Of a DNA stretch of 44,055 bases, positions 22,391-31,520 are shown piece after piece. This DNA is from a virus: positions 1 through 44,055 of IMG/VR virus record IMGVR_UViG_3300028786_000002; one strand, given 5' to 3'. Every line of letters starts with the position of its first letter. Position 1 is the first letter of the stretch. Made by a program: the position numbers and the translations under genes. Below the pieces are notes generated by a model that ran no database searches, was not told the DNA's origin, and saw only the letters and a list, made by a program, of their open reading frames with translations.

Positions 22391-24429
22391 TGGCCAAGCT
22401 CACCGACGACGAGCTGCGAGCCATTGTCGGCCGCCGCCTGTCGGACACGCTCAGCAGCACCGATTCAGAGCTTCGCAAAGACCGTGTAATCGCGCTCGAC
22501 CATTACTACGGCCGTCCCTATGGGAATGAGATCGAGGGCCGCTCGCAGATCGTCACGAAAGACTTGATGGACACCATCGAGTGGATCATGCCGAGCCTGC
22601 TGCGCATCTTCTCCAACAAGGATGCGGTGGAGTTCGACCCCGTAGGCCCAGAGGATGAGGCGCTAGCCAAGCAAGAGACGCTGTACGTCTCGCATGTGCT
22701 GTGGAAGAAGAATCCCGGCTTCATGCTCATGTACAACTGGCTGAAAGACGCGCTGATGCAGAAGGTCGGCTACGTCAAGTATTGGTGGCAGGACGAAGCA
22801 AAGCTGTGTTTCGACAGCTATTACGGGCTGTCTGAAGAGCAGCTGGTTCTGACGGTCCAGTCCCTTGAGCAAGAGGGCGAGCTTGAGATTGTCGGCTCCG
22901 AGCAGGACAAGGATACCGGCTACTGGAACATCAAGGTCAAGACCAAGCGCAAGTACGGCTGCGCCAAGATTGAGGTCGTCCCTCCGGATGAGGTGATTGT
23001 CGACAAGGACTGCCGCGGCGACATCAAGTCGGCTCGATTCGTTGGCCATCTGCGCCGGAACATCACCCGCAGTGACCTGCTGGAGATGGGCTACAGCCGC
23101 AAGCGTGTTGGCCTGCTGAATAGCTACAGCTGGGACAAGACCAGCGAGGCACTTGCTCGCGATACGGTCAACGAATCAGTCGATGACGCGGATGATGGGG
23201 TGGATTGGGCCACGAAAGAACTCGTGCTGCTCGATTGCTACACCTATGTGGACAAGGACGATGACGGCATTGCCGAGCTGCGTCATTTCCTCATGGGCGG
23301 CAATGACATCCTGGAGGACGAGGAAGTCTCAGAGATCCAGTTCGATAGCTGGACGCCGATCCCAGTCCCTCACAGGCATGTCGGCCTGTCGATTGATGAC
23401 GTCATGGAGGACTTGCAGCGCATCAACACTGCGCTGAATCGTGGCTTGCTGGACAACGTGTACTTCACGATGAACCAGCGCGTCATGTACGACAAGAACG
23501 TCGTGGATGTGTCGATGCTGCAGGTCAACCGGCCTGGCGGACATGTGGCAGTGGATGGGCCCCCTGGCTTGGCTGCGATGCCTGTTCCAGTCAGCCCCAT
23601 GGCAGCCCAGCTGCTCCCGGTCATCGACTACATCAGCCAGACGCGCGAGAACCGCACGGGCGTGGGTCGGATGACCTCTGGCGTGGATGCCGATGTGCTC
23701 GCGCAGTCCACGAAGGGCGCCTACATCGACGCCAAGAGCGCAGCGAATCAGCGTATCGAGGCGATAGCCCGCATCTTCGCGGAGACTGGTCTTTCCAGTC
23801 TGTACGGCTCGCTGCATCGCTTGCTGAGCCATCACCAGGACTGGGAGACGCGCGAGAAGCTCAAAGGCCAGTGGGTGACCGTGAATCCCACCGAGTGGCA
23901 GGAGCGGGCGAATATGACCGTCTCTGTCGGTCTGGGCAACAGCAGCAAGGAAGAGGTGCGCGCGAATCTCTCCACGATGGCGAGCGCCCAGCAGGCTGCT
24001 GCTGCGGTTCCGGGACTGATTCAGCCGACGAACGTGTTCAACTTGTTCAACCGGCTCGCGGCTGAGCTGGGCTTCGATCAGTCGGGCTTTATCACCGATC
24101 CGAAGTCGCCTGAGTACCAGCAATTCCTGAAGAGCCAGCAACCGCCTGAAGACCCGTACGTTCAGGGCGTCAAGATCAAGTCTGCTACCGACCTACAGAA
24201 GGCGCAGATCGAGGCAGAAACAGATGATGAAGATCGCACTGCAAAGGTGGGCATCGAAATGGCGAAGCTGGCTGCCGGATCTCATGACGGCGCGCAGGAT
24301 CGTCGCCACGACATGGCCAAGACGCACGTCACCAGCACGACCGCCCTCGCCCGAGGAGCGCAGCAAGCGAGCAGTCGCAGCCAGTCAGCTGCTGGAAAAC
24401 CCCATCCTGCAGGAAGCGGTAGCCGCTGA
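22390..24429 (+). CDS. Portal protein
   Basis: A 679-residue protein of the podovirus portal type. The N-terminal part (IALDHYYGRPYGNEIEGRSQ, then DTIEWIMPSLLRIFSNKDAV) is characteristic. The stem/crown region includes VSPMAAQLLPVIDYISQTRE and GVDADVLAQSTKGAYIDA. The C-terminus is Ala/Ser-rich. It forms the dodecameric DNA channel at one vertex. It starts with GTG, coupled to the preceding stop. Confidence 0.9.
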   Translation: MAKLTDDELRAIVGRRLSDTLSSTDSELRKDRVIALDHYYGRPYGNEIEGRSQIVTKDLMDTIEWIMPSLLRIFSNKDAVEFDPVGPEDEALAKQETLYVSHVLWKKNPGFMLMYNWLKDALMQKVGYVKYWWQDEAKLCFDSYYGLSEEQLVLTVQSLEQEGELEIVGSEQDKDTGYWNIKVKTKRKYGCAKIEVVPPDEVIVDKDCRGDIKSARFVGHLRRNITRSDLLEMGYSRKRVGLLNSYSWDKTSEALARDTVNESVDDADDGVDWATKELVLLDCYTYVDKDDDGIAELRHFLMGGNDILEDEEVSEIQFDSWTPIPVPHRHVGLSIDDVMEDLQRINTALNRGLLDNVYFTMNQRVMYDKNVVDVSMLQVNRPGGHVAVDGPPGLAAMPVPVSPMAAQLLPVIDYISQTRENRTGVGRMTSGVDADVLAQSTKGAYIDAKSAANQRIEAIARIFAETGLSSLYGSLHRLLSHHQDWETREKLKGQWVTVNPTEWQERANMTVSVGLGNSSKEEVRANLSTMASAQQAAAAVPGLIQPTNVFNLFNRLAAELGFDQSGFITDPKSPEYQQFLKSQQPPEDPYVQGVKIKSATDLQKAQIEAETDDEDRTAKVGIEMAKLAAGSHDGAQDRRHDMAKTHVTSTTALARGAQQASSRSQSAAGKPHPAGSGSR

Positions 24430-24607
24430 GGAAGCGCGAATCATTGCGCAGATGCAGCGCTGCCCCCTGGATGACCAGAACGCCCATACGCGGCTTGTGA
24501 TGGCCCTGCAGATCAGCGGGGCCGTGAGCAGAAACCTGTGGCACATGATCAACGCCGGCGCGAATGCCGTCGAAGAGATCAAGTGGCGCGGGAAGAGAAT
24601 CGACTAA
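24224..24607 (+). CDS. Small helical protein overlapping the portal 3' end
   Basis: The protein-like part is the C-terminal 80 residues (RAVAASQLLENPILQEAVAA, RLVMALQISGAVSRNLWHM), a helical pattern seen in small phage proteins following portal genes. The start is uncertain. The ATG at 24224 has GAGG before it but overlaps the portal by 206 bp, while 24284 or a later non-ATG start is also possible. Confidence 0.55.
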   Translation: MMKIALQRWASKWRSWLPDLMTARRIVATTWPRRTSPARPPSPEERSKRAVAASQLLENPILQEAVAAEEARIIAQMQRCPLDDQNAHTRLVMALQISGAVSRNLWHMINAGANAVEEIKWRGKRID

Positions 24608-24620
24608 TGAGGAGTATCCG

Positions 24621-25448
24621 ATGAGCATTACCCGCACGTCCACAGTGGACAGTGTTTCCGATCACGTCTGCGTCGGTCCGAACTATGAGCTAATTGGCCG
24701 GCGCGGTCAGTTGGCGCTCGGTGATACGGGCTCGCAGTACCACTGGGGGCCGCAGCGCGTCGCAAAGATGTTCGATGACTTTGTGGGCTCAGCCCAGGTC
24801 TTCTCGACCACTGTCGTCAGCGGCTGGCTGTCCCGCAAGGGCACGACCAACACGGTTGACTGGACCGTCACTGCGGCGCCTGGCGGCACTGTGGTTGGCA
24901 AGGTCGGCGATACCACCGCCTCCATGGCGGTCTCCGGCGTGCAGTTGGATTCCGGCCTGAACTGGAAAGCCAATCAAGGCGATCTGGTATTCGAGGCCAG
25001 GGTCAAGACCGGCATCATCACCAACATGGCGATCTTTGTCGGGCTCACCGATCAGGTTTCCGCCTTGGAGATGCCGGTCAACTCTGCAGCATCGGCCGAT
25101 ACGATTACCACCAATGCGACAGATGCAGTGGGTTTCATGTTCGACACCGCAATGGCCACGGATACGTGGTGGCTGGTCGGTGTGGCGAACGACGTGGATG
25201 CAACGAAGCAGGACACCACGGTCGCTCCTGTTGCGGATACCTACGAGACGTTCCGAATCGAGCTTTCCACGACCGGTGTGGCGACGTTCTATCGGAACGG
25301 CACCGTAGTGGGAACGGCAATGACTGCCGCGGTGACGGCCACCATTGCCTTGACTCCGGTCATCGCAGCCTTTAACCGCACGACTGCCAACGGCGCAACG
25401 ACCATCGTGACGGCCGATTGGGTCTATGTCAGCGGCAATCGCGTCTAA
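24621..25448 (+). CDS. Lectin/LamG-fold-like virion protein
   Basis: A 275-residue protein with a jelly-roll type pattern: FDDFVGSAQVFSTTVVSGW, LVFEARVKTGIITNMAIFVG, FRIELSTTGVATFYRNGTVV, ending in VTADWVYVSGNRV. This resembles concanavalin-A-like capsid decoration proteins encoded beside scaffold and coat genes. GAGGAG lies before the ATG at 24621. Confidence 0.68.
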   Translation: MSITRTSTVDSVSDHVCVGPNYELIGRRGQLALGDTGSQYHWGPQRVAKMFDDFVGSAQVFSTTVVSGWLSRKGTTNTVDWTVTAAPGGTVVGKVGDTTASMAVSGVQLDSGLNWKANQGDLVFEARVKTGIITNMAIFVGLTDQVSALEMPVNSAASADTITTNATDAVGFMFDTAMATDTWWLVGVANDVDATKQDTTVAPVADTYETFRIELSTTGVATFYRNGTVVGTAMTAAVTATIALTPVIAAFNRTTANGATTIVTADWVYVSGNRV

Positions 25449-25465
25449 CTAACCAGGAGAGATTT

Positions 25466-26584
25466 GTGTCCGATGTAGCAGCTACCCCCTCTGGGGGCGC
25501 TGAGGTTTCCGCACGTCCGGATGCTTCAGCCACCCGCGAACCATCCATCACCGAACGCATCAAGGCTTCCATTTTTGCGGAGCCTGAAGCGGAGAAACCC
25601 AAGCCTGCTGCATCGGAGATGGTCTCCAAGCCCGTAAAGCTTGAGACCGAGAAAGCCGAACCTGCTGCCAAGGCAGCGGAGGAAGAGGTAGAGGCGGAAG
25701 CCCCTACCGAGTCTGAGGAAGCTGCCCCCGAGGAAGACGCTCTCACGGCCGCCGATCTATCCACGCTGGACGAACTGAGTGAGGCGACGGGTCTGGAGCT
25801 GGACAAGCTCATGGACCTCTCCGTCAAAACGAAGATCGACGGCAAGGATGGGTCAGTGCGACTCCGTGACTTGCTGAAGAGCCACCAACTGGAGGGACAC
25901 CTTAATCAGAAGCTCATGGCGCATGCCGATGAGCAGAAATCGTTCGCGCTCAAACAGCAGGGCTGGGAGCGTGAGCGTGCGGACAAGCTGATCAGGATGG
26001 ACGCTGGGTACAAGACCCTTGAGCGTGCCCTGGCAGCGGAGTACGCAGACATCGATTGGCAGAAGCTGTCGGCCGAAAATCCGACGGAGTTCAACGCCAA
26101 GTACGTTGGGTATCAACAGCGCGAAGCGCAATTGCAGGACATCGGGAAGCTTTTAGGCGCCGAACAGCAGCAGCATCGACAAGAGATGGAGGCACGCAAT
26201 GCCGCCTACCTCAAAGAGCAACGCTCGCTTTTGGCAGCCAAAGTTCCTGAGTGGTCCGACCAATCACGCCGCGCAAAGGATCGCCTGGAATTGGGCGAAT
26301 ACCTGAAGGACAAAGGCATGTCGTTGGAAGACCTCGATAGCGTGGTCGATCACCGTCAAATCCTGATCCTCAAAGACGCGCACGCCTGGCACCAGCTCCA
26401 AAAGAGCAAGCCGTCCGTGCTGCAAAAAGTCAGAACCGCACCGAAATTACTGAAGCCGGGAACACCGCAATCCCGAGCTGCGCAGGAGGGTTTTGTCGCT
26501 CAAAAAGAGCGCGACCGTCTTCGCAGTACCGGCAAGGTAGCCGATGCGCGCGCGCCTCTGAAGCGCCTCCTATTCAATGGCTGA
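25466..26584 (+). CDS. Capsid scaffold protein
   Basis: A 372-residue, very acidic, helical protein placed directly before the coat gene. The N-terminal 110 residues are Ala/Glu/Pro-rich and disordered, and the rest is long helices (LLGAEQQQHRQEMEARNAAY). This composition and place are typical of scaffolds that guide prohead assembly and then leave. It uses a GTG start with AGGAGAG before it. Confidence 0.8.
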   Translation: MSDVAATPSGGAEVSARPDASATREPSITERIKASIFAEPEAEKPKPAASEMVSKPVKLETEKAEPAAKAAEEEVEAEAPTESEEAAPEEDALTAADLSTLDELSEATGLELDKLMDLSVKTKIDGKDGSVRLRDLLKSHQLEGHLNQKLMAHADEQKSFALKQQGWERERADKLIRMDAGYKTLERALAAEYADIDWQKLSAENPTEFNAKYVGYQQREAQLQDIGKLLGAEQQQHRQEMEARNAAYLKEQRSLLAAKVPEWSDQSRRAKDRLELGEYLKDKGMSLEDLDSVVDHRQILILKDAHAWHQLQKSKPSVLQKVRTAPKLLKPGTPQSRAAQEGFVAQKERDRLRSTGKVADARAPLKRLLFNG

Positions 26585-26610
26585 ACTCGGGGTTGCCTGA
26601 GATCTCTTAG

Positions 26611-27567
26611 ATGACGCAACCTACTGGTGTCTATTCTGTCTACGATGCTTCCGGCACGACCGGCGTAGGCAAGGGCAACCGTGAAGACCTCGTTAACACG
26701 GTTTACGACATTTCCCCCACCGATACTCCCGTCCTCACCGCACTGCCGCGCGTGAGCGCTGAAGCGGTATTGCATGAGTGGACGACTCACGCACTCGCAA
26801 CCGCAGCGGCGAACGAAAAGATCGAGGGCGACGATGCCACGATTGACGTTGAGACCGCGAAGACCCGACTGAACAACCGCACCGCGATCTCCAACAAGGT
26901 CGCAGGCGTCACCAAGACGCAGCAGGCGGTGTCCAAGGTCGGCATGATGGACGCCATGGCCGAGGCTGTCGGCTACAAGATGAAGGAGCTGAAGCGCGAC
27001 CAGGAAGTGATGCTCAATGCCAACACCGCCAAGGTGTCTGGTAACGACACCACCGCGCGTAAGACGGCAGGCTTTCCGACATGGATCGTCAATGCTGCCA
27101 CCGTGATTGGCGCCAACCCGACCGGCGACGGTTCGGATACGGCCACCAACGGTACGCAGCGGCCCCTCACGGAACCCTTGCTCCTGGAAGCCTCGCAGTT
27201 GGCCTATGACGACGGCGGCAGCCCGAGTCTGTTGGTGGTGGGTACGTTCAACAAGCGTATCGCCTCCACCTTCGCCGGCAACCAGAACCGCAACGTGGAT
27301 GCTTCGGCAAAGAAGCTGGTCAACTCCATTTCGGTGTATGAGGACGATTTCAACACGATGAAGATCGTGGCGGATCGGTTCTCTGTATCCCGCAATGCGC
27401 TGTTGATCGATACGGAATACGCGGCAGTTGCCTACCTGCGTTCGTACGACACGTGGGATCTGGCCACGACCGGCTCCAGCATCCGCAAGCAGATCGAGTG
27501 CGAATGGGCGCTCGAAATGCGTAACCCGGATGCGCACGCGATCATCCGCGATCTGACGACCAGCTAA
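26611..27567 (+). CDS. Major capsid protein, SU10/DUF5309 type
   Basis: A 318-residue coat protein. VYDISPTDTPVLTALPR, then HEWTTHALATAAANEKIEGD and NRTAISNKVAGVTKTQQAV, are characteristic of the SU10-type coat family (HK97 fold). KQIECEWALEMRNPDAHAII closes the protein. A terminator follows it, so the message level can be set apart from the downstream genes. Confidence 0.9.
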   Translation: MTQPTGVYSVYDASGTTGVGKGNREDLVNTVYDISPTDTPVLTALPRVSAEAVLHEWTTHALATAAANEKIEGDDATIDVETAKTRLNNRTAISNKVAGVTKTQQAVSKVGMMDAMAEAVGYKMKELKRDQEVMLNANTAKVSGNDTTARKTAGFPTWIVNAATVIGANPTGDGSDTATNGTQRPLTEPLLLEASQLAYDDGGSPSLLVVGTFNKRIASTFAGNQNRNVDASAKKLVNSISVYEDDFNTMKIVADRFSVSRNALLIDTEYAAVAYLRSYDTWDLATTGSSIRKQIECEWALEMRNPDAHAIIRDLTTS

Positions 27568-27582
27568 CCCTGATCGTTCCTT

Positions 27583-27608
27583 AAAGGCCCTCTTCGGAGG
27601 GCCTTTTT
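27583..27608 (+). terminator. UUCG-loop terminator after the coat gene
   Basis: A 10-bp perfect stem (AAAGGCCCTC / GAGGGCCTTT) closed by the very stable TTCG tetraloop, followed by T's. It probably reduces transcription from the abundant coat protein to the neck genes, although Q-modified polymerase may pass. Confidence 0.92.
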
Positions 27609-27652
27609 GTTTCCCAACCCTGATCACAGTCACTCTCTAATCGGAGACCGCA

Positions 27653-27997
27653 ATGCCGCTCCCTCTCTCTCGTACATGCATGGCCGAAACCTTCGCCGAC
27701 ATCAGCGCGGCCAGCACCATCTACTTCTCTGCTCCCTACACCGGCTACTTGGAGAGCATCCAGCTCACGCTGTTCAACGCCATCACCACGGCCGACTCCA
27801 TCGTTACCGTGAAGGTGGACAACGTGACCGTCGGCACTGCGCTCACCGTCGCTTTCACTGCTTCCGCCAAGGGCACGACCTTCAGGCGTGAGTACCAGAA
27901 CATCGGGGTGAAGCTCGGCAGCATCATCGAAGTCATCACCGATGGCGCTTCGTCCACGACCGCCATCACTCCCTGCACCATCACCTTCAGGCCGTAA
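27653..27997 (+). CDS. Small beta-rich virion protein
   Basis: A 114-residue protein of alternating strands (YLESIQLTLFNAITTADSIV, TVGTALTVAFTASAKG), probably a decoration protein. There is a CGGAG site before the ATG. The first gene after the coat terminator. No named family. Confidence 0.62.
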   Translation: MPLPLSRTCMAETFADISAASTIYFSAPYTGYLESIQLTLFNAITTADSIVTVKVDNVTVGTALTVAFTASAKGTTFRREYQNIGVKLGSIIEVITDGASSTTAITPCTITFRP

Positions 27998-28000
27998 CCC

Positions 28001-28333
28001 ATGTCGAACAAACACGCCGCAGAGCTTTACACGGGCGTCGGGGTCAGTGCGAACGACGTGCTTTTCACCACGCGCAATGTGCAGCAGCACGAACTGTTCA
28101 CGCTGATGAGTTCCGCCGGTGCTGTTCAGGTGCTGGCCAGCGTCGATGGGACGAACTTCGCCACGGCCCCGCTGGCGCTTGAGGATGCTGGTGCGACCGC
28201 AAACTCGACCTATGTGGTCGTGACAGCTGCCGCGCGTATCTACAAATTCTGGGGCAAGTTCACCTGCTTGCGCGTGACGCAGAACGGTGCAACGGCGACG
28301 GCCGCCTCCCTTATCTGCGGAGCTGGTGCGTGA
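28001..28333 (+). CDS. Small beta-rich virion protein
   Basis: A 110-residue protein (FTTRNVQQHELFTLMSSAGA, VQVLASVDGTNFATAPLALE), similar in style to the preceding product. It is probably also a head-surface or fibre-base component. The ribosome site is weak and there is a GTGA junction to the next gene. Confidence 0.62.
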   Translation: MSNKHAAELYTGVGVSANDVLFTTRNVQQHELFTLMSSAGAVQVLASVDGTNFATAPLALEDAGATANSTYVVVTAAARIYKFWGKFTCLRVTQNGATATAASLICGAGA

Positions 28334-28635
28334 TCGACACCGAGACGGATCTAAAGACGGCTATCGAGGCGCGCAATGGCGAGCTGATCGTCAAGCGTGT
28401 GCAGGATACGACGCCGTATCTGGAAGTGAACAAGCGCGAGCGTAACAACTTCCAGGCCAAGCGCGGCGCAAGGATGCGCAAGGTGGCAGAGATCCCGAAT
28501 ATCGTCGTTGAGAAGTGGATGAAGGAAGGCGTCAACATCTTCGACCGCAACCATGCGCCGGAGATTCAAAGACGTCTGAACTCGAGCGAGTATGCGTACC
28601 TGCGCACTTCACCGGGTAAGTGCAAGGTGACCTGA
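28330..28635 (+). CDS. Hypothetical neck-region protein (GTG start)
   Basis: A 101-residue basic protein (LKTAIEARNGELIVKRVQDT, RMRKVAEIPNIVVEKWMKEG). Conserved-looking small proteins of this kind occur between coat and adaptor genes in podoviruses. The function is unknown. It is coupled on both sides (GTGA, TGATG). Confidence 0.68.
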   Translation: MIDTETDLKTAIEARNGELIVKRVQDTTPYLEVNKRERNNFQAKRGARMRKVAEIPNIVVEKWMKEGVNIFDRNHAPEIQRRLNSSEYAYLRTSPGKCKVT

Positions 28636-29267
28636 TGGCAGCGATTACCGGGTACACCACACTGCTAACAACAGTGCAGGACTACCTCGCGCGCTCGAAT
28701 CTCTCGACCTTCGCTGAGAACTTCATTCAGAACTGGGAAGAGCGCTTCTACCGACAGCCCAAGAACTTCGGCAGTTGGATGGAGGTGACCGGGACCATCG
28801 GCACGATTGCGTCCAATGTCGTGGTCGTTCCCACCCGTTACCTGCGGCTCAAGAATGCTTACGTCGATGGCAATCCCTCCACTCGCCTAGACCGCAAGTC
28901 CATTCACCAGCTCTACGGCCGCTATCCGCGCGGAAGCGATACGGACCGACCGAAAGAGATTGCCCGCGATGGCATCAATTTCGTGTTCGGTCCACCGCCT
29001 GACTCAACGTACACGATCAAGGGAACGTACTACGCAAAGCCGGTCGTGATGCGACTGTATCCCTCGGATGCATCCGGCCACTGGCTGATCATGAATGCGC
29101 CTGATCTCCCGCTCTACGGCGCATTGCTTGAGGCCGAGTCGTTCATCAAGAACGATCCACGCATTGCGCTGTGGCAGAGCTTCTACACCCCGGCCTTGCA
29201 GGACTATCGCGACCTGTTCAGCGAGGAAGAGGTTTCGGGAGGCCCGGTGCAAGAGGTACTTGGATGA
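28635..29267 (+). CDS. Head-tail adaptor, SU10-type
   Basis: A 210-residue protein. LTTVQDYLARSNLSTFAENF, then RFYRQPKNFGSWMEVTGTIG and NFVFGPPPDSTYTIKGTYYA, are the pattern of the podovirus adaptor that sits under the portal. The C-terminal APDLPLYGALLEAESFIKND helix is also typical. AAGGTG precedes the ATG. Confidence 0.85.
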   Translation: MAAITGYTTLLTTVQDYLARSNLSTFAENFIQNWEERFYRQPKNFGSWMEVTGTIGTIASNVVVVPTRYLRLKNAYVDGNPSTRLDRKSIHQLYGRYPRGSDTDRPKEIARDGINFVFGPPPDSTYTIKGTYYAKPVVMRLYPSDASGHWLIMNAPDLPLYGALLEAESFIKNDPRIALWQSFYTPALQDYRDLFSEEEVSGGPVQEVLG

Positions 29268-29701
29268 GTTTTTTCATTCACGGCCATAGCATTGGCAGAG
29301 GATCAAGGACGTACAAGTCGTGGGCGATGATGTTGCAGCGCTGTCTGAATGAAAAAGACTCAAGCTATAGCAACTATGGAGCTAAAGGTGTTTCGGTCAA
29401 TGAAAGGTGGATGAAATTTGAGAATTTCTTCGCCGATATGGGTGAACGTCCACTTGAAACGACACTCGACCGATACCCGAGCAAGGATGGTCATTACGAG
29501 CCTGGCAATTGTCGATGGGCTACGCGGCGTGAGCAACAGAACAACTTGAAGAGCAATGTCCGCATCATTCATGACGGCAAGGATCTAACCCTTTCGGCGT
29601 GGTCGCGGGAGTTGAAACTCTCCTATACGGCCCTGAAGAAGAGGCATCAGAAAGGTGATAAGCCGCCGCGGCTGTTCCGGCCTATTGAAGTCTCTTTATG
29701 A
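29264..29701 (+). CDS. Homing-endonuclease-like (HNH/AP2-type) selfish gene
   Basis: A 145-residue protein with YKSWAMMLQRCLNEKDSSYS, NYGAKGVSVNERW, a TLDR motif, and YEPGNCRWATRREQQNN, a pattern common in phage-borne mobile HNH/AP2-type endonucleases. It is not a structural gene yet sits between the adaptor and neck genes with ATGA junctions on both sides. Its composition is AT-richer than both neighbours. It is probably a selfish insertion. Confidence 0.82.
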   Translation: MSFFIHGHSIGRGSRTYKSWAMMLQRCLNEKDSSYSNYGAKGVSVNERWMKFENFFADMGERPLETTLDRYPSKDGHYEPGNCRWATRREQQNNLKSNVRIIHDGKDLTLSAWSRELKLSYTALKKRHQKGDKPPRLFRPIEVSL

Positions 29702-31203
29702 GAGCTGCTGACGGCAAGGTGCCGTTCGGGAAGTGGCTGCCTGATCTTCCGGTTCTGGACAATCCCGGCATGACGGAAGCGCTGAACGTGCTCCCGGTGC
29801 TCGCGACCTACAAGCCCTATCTGCCCATTGTGGGTATTGGGGATGCGCTTGCCGCCCGTCCGCAGGGTGCTGCGGCTGCATTGGACTCATCGAGCAATAC
29901 GTTCATCTATGCCGGCACGGATGCGGATCTATACGTCCGCGCTGGCTCGGCATGGACGACCAAGAGCGGCGCGGTTTACACGACAGCAAGCACCGGCTAC
30001 TGGCGCTTCGCGCAGTTCGACACAACATTGGTTGCGACGAACTACGCCGATGTACCGCAGTCCATCGATGTCGGCTCGGGAAGTAATTTCGCCGACCTCG
30101 CATTGACCGGAACCGCACCCAGAGCGCGCCAGATTGGCGTGATCAACCGCTTTGTGGTGCTGGGCGACACCATTGATGGCACGAATGGGACCGTACCTAC
30201 GCGCCTGCAGTGGCCCGCAATCGATGATCCGACCAACTGGCCCGTTCCTGGGAGCGCGAATGCGCTCTCGGTGCAGTCCGGCGAACAGTTCATGAATGCC
30301 AACTACGGTCCCGTCACTGGAATCGTGGGCGGCGATCAGTTCGGCATCATCTTCCAGCGCTCTGGTCTCACCCGCGCCACCTATATCGGCGGCAATCTGG
30401 TGTTCCAGTTCGACACCATTGAGGAAAAGCGCGGCGCCTTGTGTCCGAATGCCATCGCGAAGGTCGGCAAGTTCACCTATTTCGTCTCAAGCGACGGCTT
30501 CTACGTCACGGACGGTGTTTCGGTGCAGCCGATTGGCACTGGAGAGGTGGATACGTGGTTTGCCGATCGCTTCGACACCGGATACCCGGAGCGGATGTAC
30601 TCCGCGGTCGATCTGTCGCGGAAATTGATCCTCTGGGCCTTCGCTGGACCGGGAAATACCGCCGGCCGGCCAAATAATCTGCTCGTCTACAACTATGACG
30701 AGAAGCGTTGGACCCATGCAGAGGACGAGTGCGAGATTTTGTCCTCCGGGCTCACCCAAGGCGTGAGTCTGGACGACTTGGATGCATATTTCGCCTCGCT
30801 TGACCTCGTGTCGCCCGGTTTGGACTCCAGCCAGTGGGCCGGCGGCGTAAATACGGTCTCTGCCTTCGATTCGAGCAACAAGTTCGGCACGTTCTCTGGA
30901 ACGCCAGGCACGGCAACGCTCGACGGACAGGAAGTAGAGCTCAACCTGGGCCTCTACACGCGCGTACAGGGCATCAAGCCGCTCGTGATTGGCTCTTCCC
31001 CTGTCATGACGGTGGCTTTGGGACGCCGGGATGATCTCGGGACTGCGGTGGCGTATTCGACGGACGTTTCACCCACTGCGCGGACAGGATTCTGCGACTT
31101 CGACTCTGAGGCTCGCTACAACCGCTCGCGCCTGACCATCGTGGGCAATTTCGAGAGTGCCATGGGCGTGCTCTATCAAGCACTGCCGAGCGGTGCGACG
31201 TGA
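29698..31203 (+). CDS. Tail nozzle / neck protein (P22 gp10-like)
   Basis: A 501-residue protein with the beta-propeller pattern of podovirus nozzle or DNA-stabilising proteins: LPVLDNPGMTEALNVLPV, SNTFIYAGTDADLYVRAG, YWRFAQFDTTLVATNYADVP, GGDQFGIIFQRSGLTRATYI. Near residue 358 it carries SLDDLDAYFASLDLVSPGLD, also found in the protein at 19049. It should seal the head and form the lower tail. Confidence 0.85.
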   Translation: MRAADGKVPFGKWLPDLPVLDNPGMTEALNVLPVLATYKPYLPIVGIGDALAARPQGAAAALDSSSNTFIYAGTDADLYVRAGSAWTTKSGAVYTTASTGYWRFAQFDTTLVATNYADVPQSIDVGSGSNFADLALTGTAPRARQIGVINRFVVLGDTIDGTNGTVPTRLQWPAIDDPTNWPVPGSANALSVQSGEQFMNANYGPVTGIVGGDQFGIIFQRSGLTRATYIGGNLVFQFDTIEEKRGALCPNAIAKVGKFTYFVSSDGFYVTDGVSVQPIGTGEVDTWFADRFDTGYPERMYSAVDLSRKLILWAFAGPGNTAGRPNNLLVYNYDEKRWTHAEDECEILSSGLTQGVSLDDLDAYFASLDLVSPGLDSSQWAGGVNTVSAFDSSNKFGTFSGTPGTATLDGQEVELNLGLYTRVQGIKPLVIGSSPVMTVALGRRDDLGTAVAYSTDVSPTARTGFCDFDSEARYNRSRLTIVGNFESAMGVLYQALPSGAT

Positions 31204-31520
31204 GCATCGACAACATCGCGCTTTCCAGCCCCGATCCGGACGCACACCGGACCGTGATCGCTCAGGCGGTGAACAACCTGATCGCCGGCAAGCTGCGGGT
31301 TACGGGTAGTTTCTCGCTTGCCGCTGGAGCCACTACGACGGTCGTCGGGGACAACCTCTTTGAGTCAATCATGGTGCCGCTCCTGATCCCCATGAGCGCT
31401 ACTGCTGCCACGGCGTTGGCTGTGACCTACGTTTCCAACCGAACGAAGGGTGCATTCACTTTGACTCACGACAACACGGCGGATGTGGACCGGATCTTTG
31501 CGTATGTGAGGCTCGGCTGA
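31200..31520 (+). CDS. Small virion-associated protein (GTG start)
   Basis: A 106-residue protein, beta-rich (KLRVTGSFSLAAGATTTVVG, ATALAVTYVSNRTKGAF). The GTG overlaps the nozzle stop. No named family. It is probably part of the tail. Confidence 0.65.
   Translation: MSIDNIALSSPDPDAHRTVIAQAVNNLIAGKLRVTGSFSLAAGATTTVVGDNLFESIMVPLLIPMSATAATALAVTYVSNRTKGAFTLTHDNTADVDRIFAYVRLG

Noticed and set aside
26500-27633. Minus-strand frame of 377 codons opposite the coat gene
   Set aside because: A GC-rich shadow of the major capsid gene, with an Arg/Gly/Val-rich composition and no start signals.
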